Of a stretch of 6,155 nt of DNA, positions 6,138-6,155 are shown piece after piece (position 1 is the first letter of the stretch; every line of letters begins with the position of its first letter). Below the pieces are notes generated by a model. The model did not search any database and was not told where the DNA came from. It worked only from the letters and a program-made list of their open reading frames with translations. Both the position numbers and the translations under genes were made by a program. The stretch covers positions 1-6,155 of the forward strand of contig CAKPJE010000063.1 in assembly GCA_934162555.1 (NCBI GenBank), in the 5' to 3' direction. The DNA is from an uncultured Bacilli bacterium (lineage in GTDB: Bacteria; Bacillota_I; Bacilli_A; RF39; UBA660).

Positions 6138-6155
6138 ATGAATTATAAAAAATTA
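6138..6155 (+). CDS. Start of a downstream gene, cut by the window edge
   Basis: ATG 6138 begins six visible codons (MNYKKL). A strong ribosome site GAGGGAG (6124-6130) lies seven bases upstream, and the ATG overlaps the TGA of the preceding small frame as ATGA, implying translational coupling. The short basic start would suit a membrane or exported protein, but six residues cannot identify it. Confidence 0.55.

Larger units (their letters stand above)
5969..6141 (+). pseudogene. Small ORF split by a 56-bp segment; unknown function
   Basis: As it stands, ATG 5969 opens a 21-codon ORF (MIDKERFVDN then an unrelated MFCLIHTYMYY) ending at TAA 6034. A second open frame lacking an ATG runs to TGA 6141 and contains FVDN again, followed by YRIREYIDTGPLFG and ending EGVGL. 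Removing one copy of the 68-bp unit that begins with the 12-bp direct repeat joins the two into a single 34-codon frame. The joined frame has AGGTG (5960-5964) upstream of its ATG, and its TGA overlaps the next ATG as ATGA (6138-6141). Both ends therefore look like a real gene in an operon with the LRR gene, which stops 7 bp before. I know no family for the peptide. It could also simply be a 21-aa ORF or non-coding leader. Confidence 0.45.

Overview
The window is AT-rich, nearly all plus-strand, gene-dense DNA from a low-GC Firmicute-type bacterium. The core is a piece of the division and cell-wall (dcw) cluster in the order ftsW, murG, murB, divIB/ftsQ. Trp is written TGG throughout, no real gene has an internal TGA, and murG ends in TGA, so this is the standard bacterial code and not the Mycoplasma code. 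A DivIB-type FtsQ, a Cys-containing loop in FtsW and a BspA/DUF285 surface protein together suggest an uncultured gut Bacilli lineage of the RF39 kind. That placement is inference only.

Layout: bases 1-137 hold a small hairpin, a GC-richer patch and a possible promoter. Bases 138-1304 are ftsW, complete in every conserved motif but cut by one in-frame TAA at codon 79 (372-374). murG (1349-2428) follows behind its own extended -10 promoter. It overlaps murB (2421-3305) by 8 bp, and divIB (3314-3976) follows after 8 bp. These genes make and flip-or-polymerise peptidoglycan precursor at the septum: MurB completes UDP-MurNAc, MurG makes lipid II, FtsW polymerises it, and DivIB regulates the septal synthase.

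A good promoter (TAGACA, 17-bp spacer, extended TATTAT) sits on the divIB stop codon and starts a second, accessory block. This holds an unrecognised two-TM coiled-coil protein (4021-4425), a possible terminator overlapping its end, and a secreted DUF285/BspA leucine-rich repeat protein of 502 aa (4453-5961) with seven 25-26-residue repeats. After these come a broken small ORF and the first codons of another gene (6138 onward). murD, ftsA and ftsZ, which often neighbour divIB, are not seen here.

Two observations stand out. The first is the lone nonsense codon in an otherwise intact, normally essential ftsW. The second is a 12-bp direct repeat (5987-5998 and 6055-6066) bracketing 56 bp. Collapsing it restores a 34-codon ORF that starts behind a Shine-Dalgarno site and ends in an ATGA overlap with the next gene. 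No convincing wholly new system is visible. The best candidates for novelty are the accessory surface-protein block and the short insertion.
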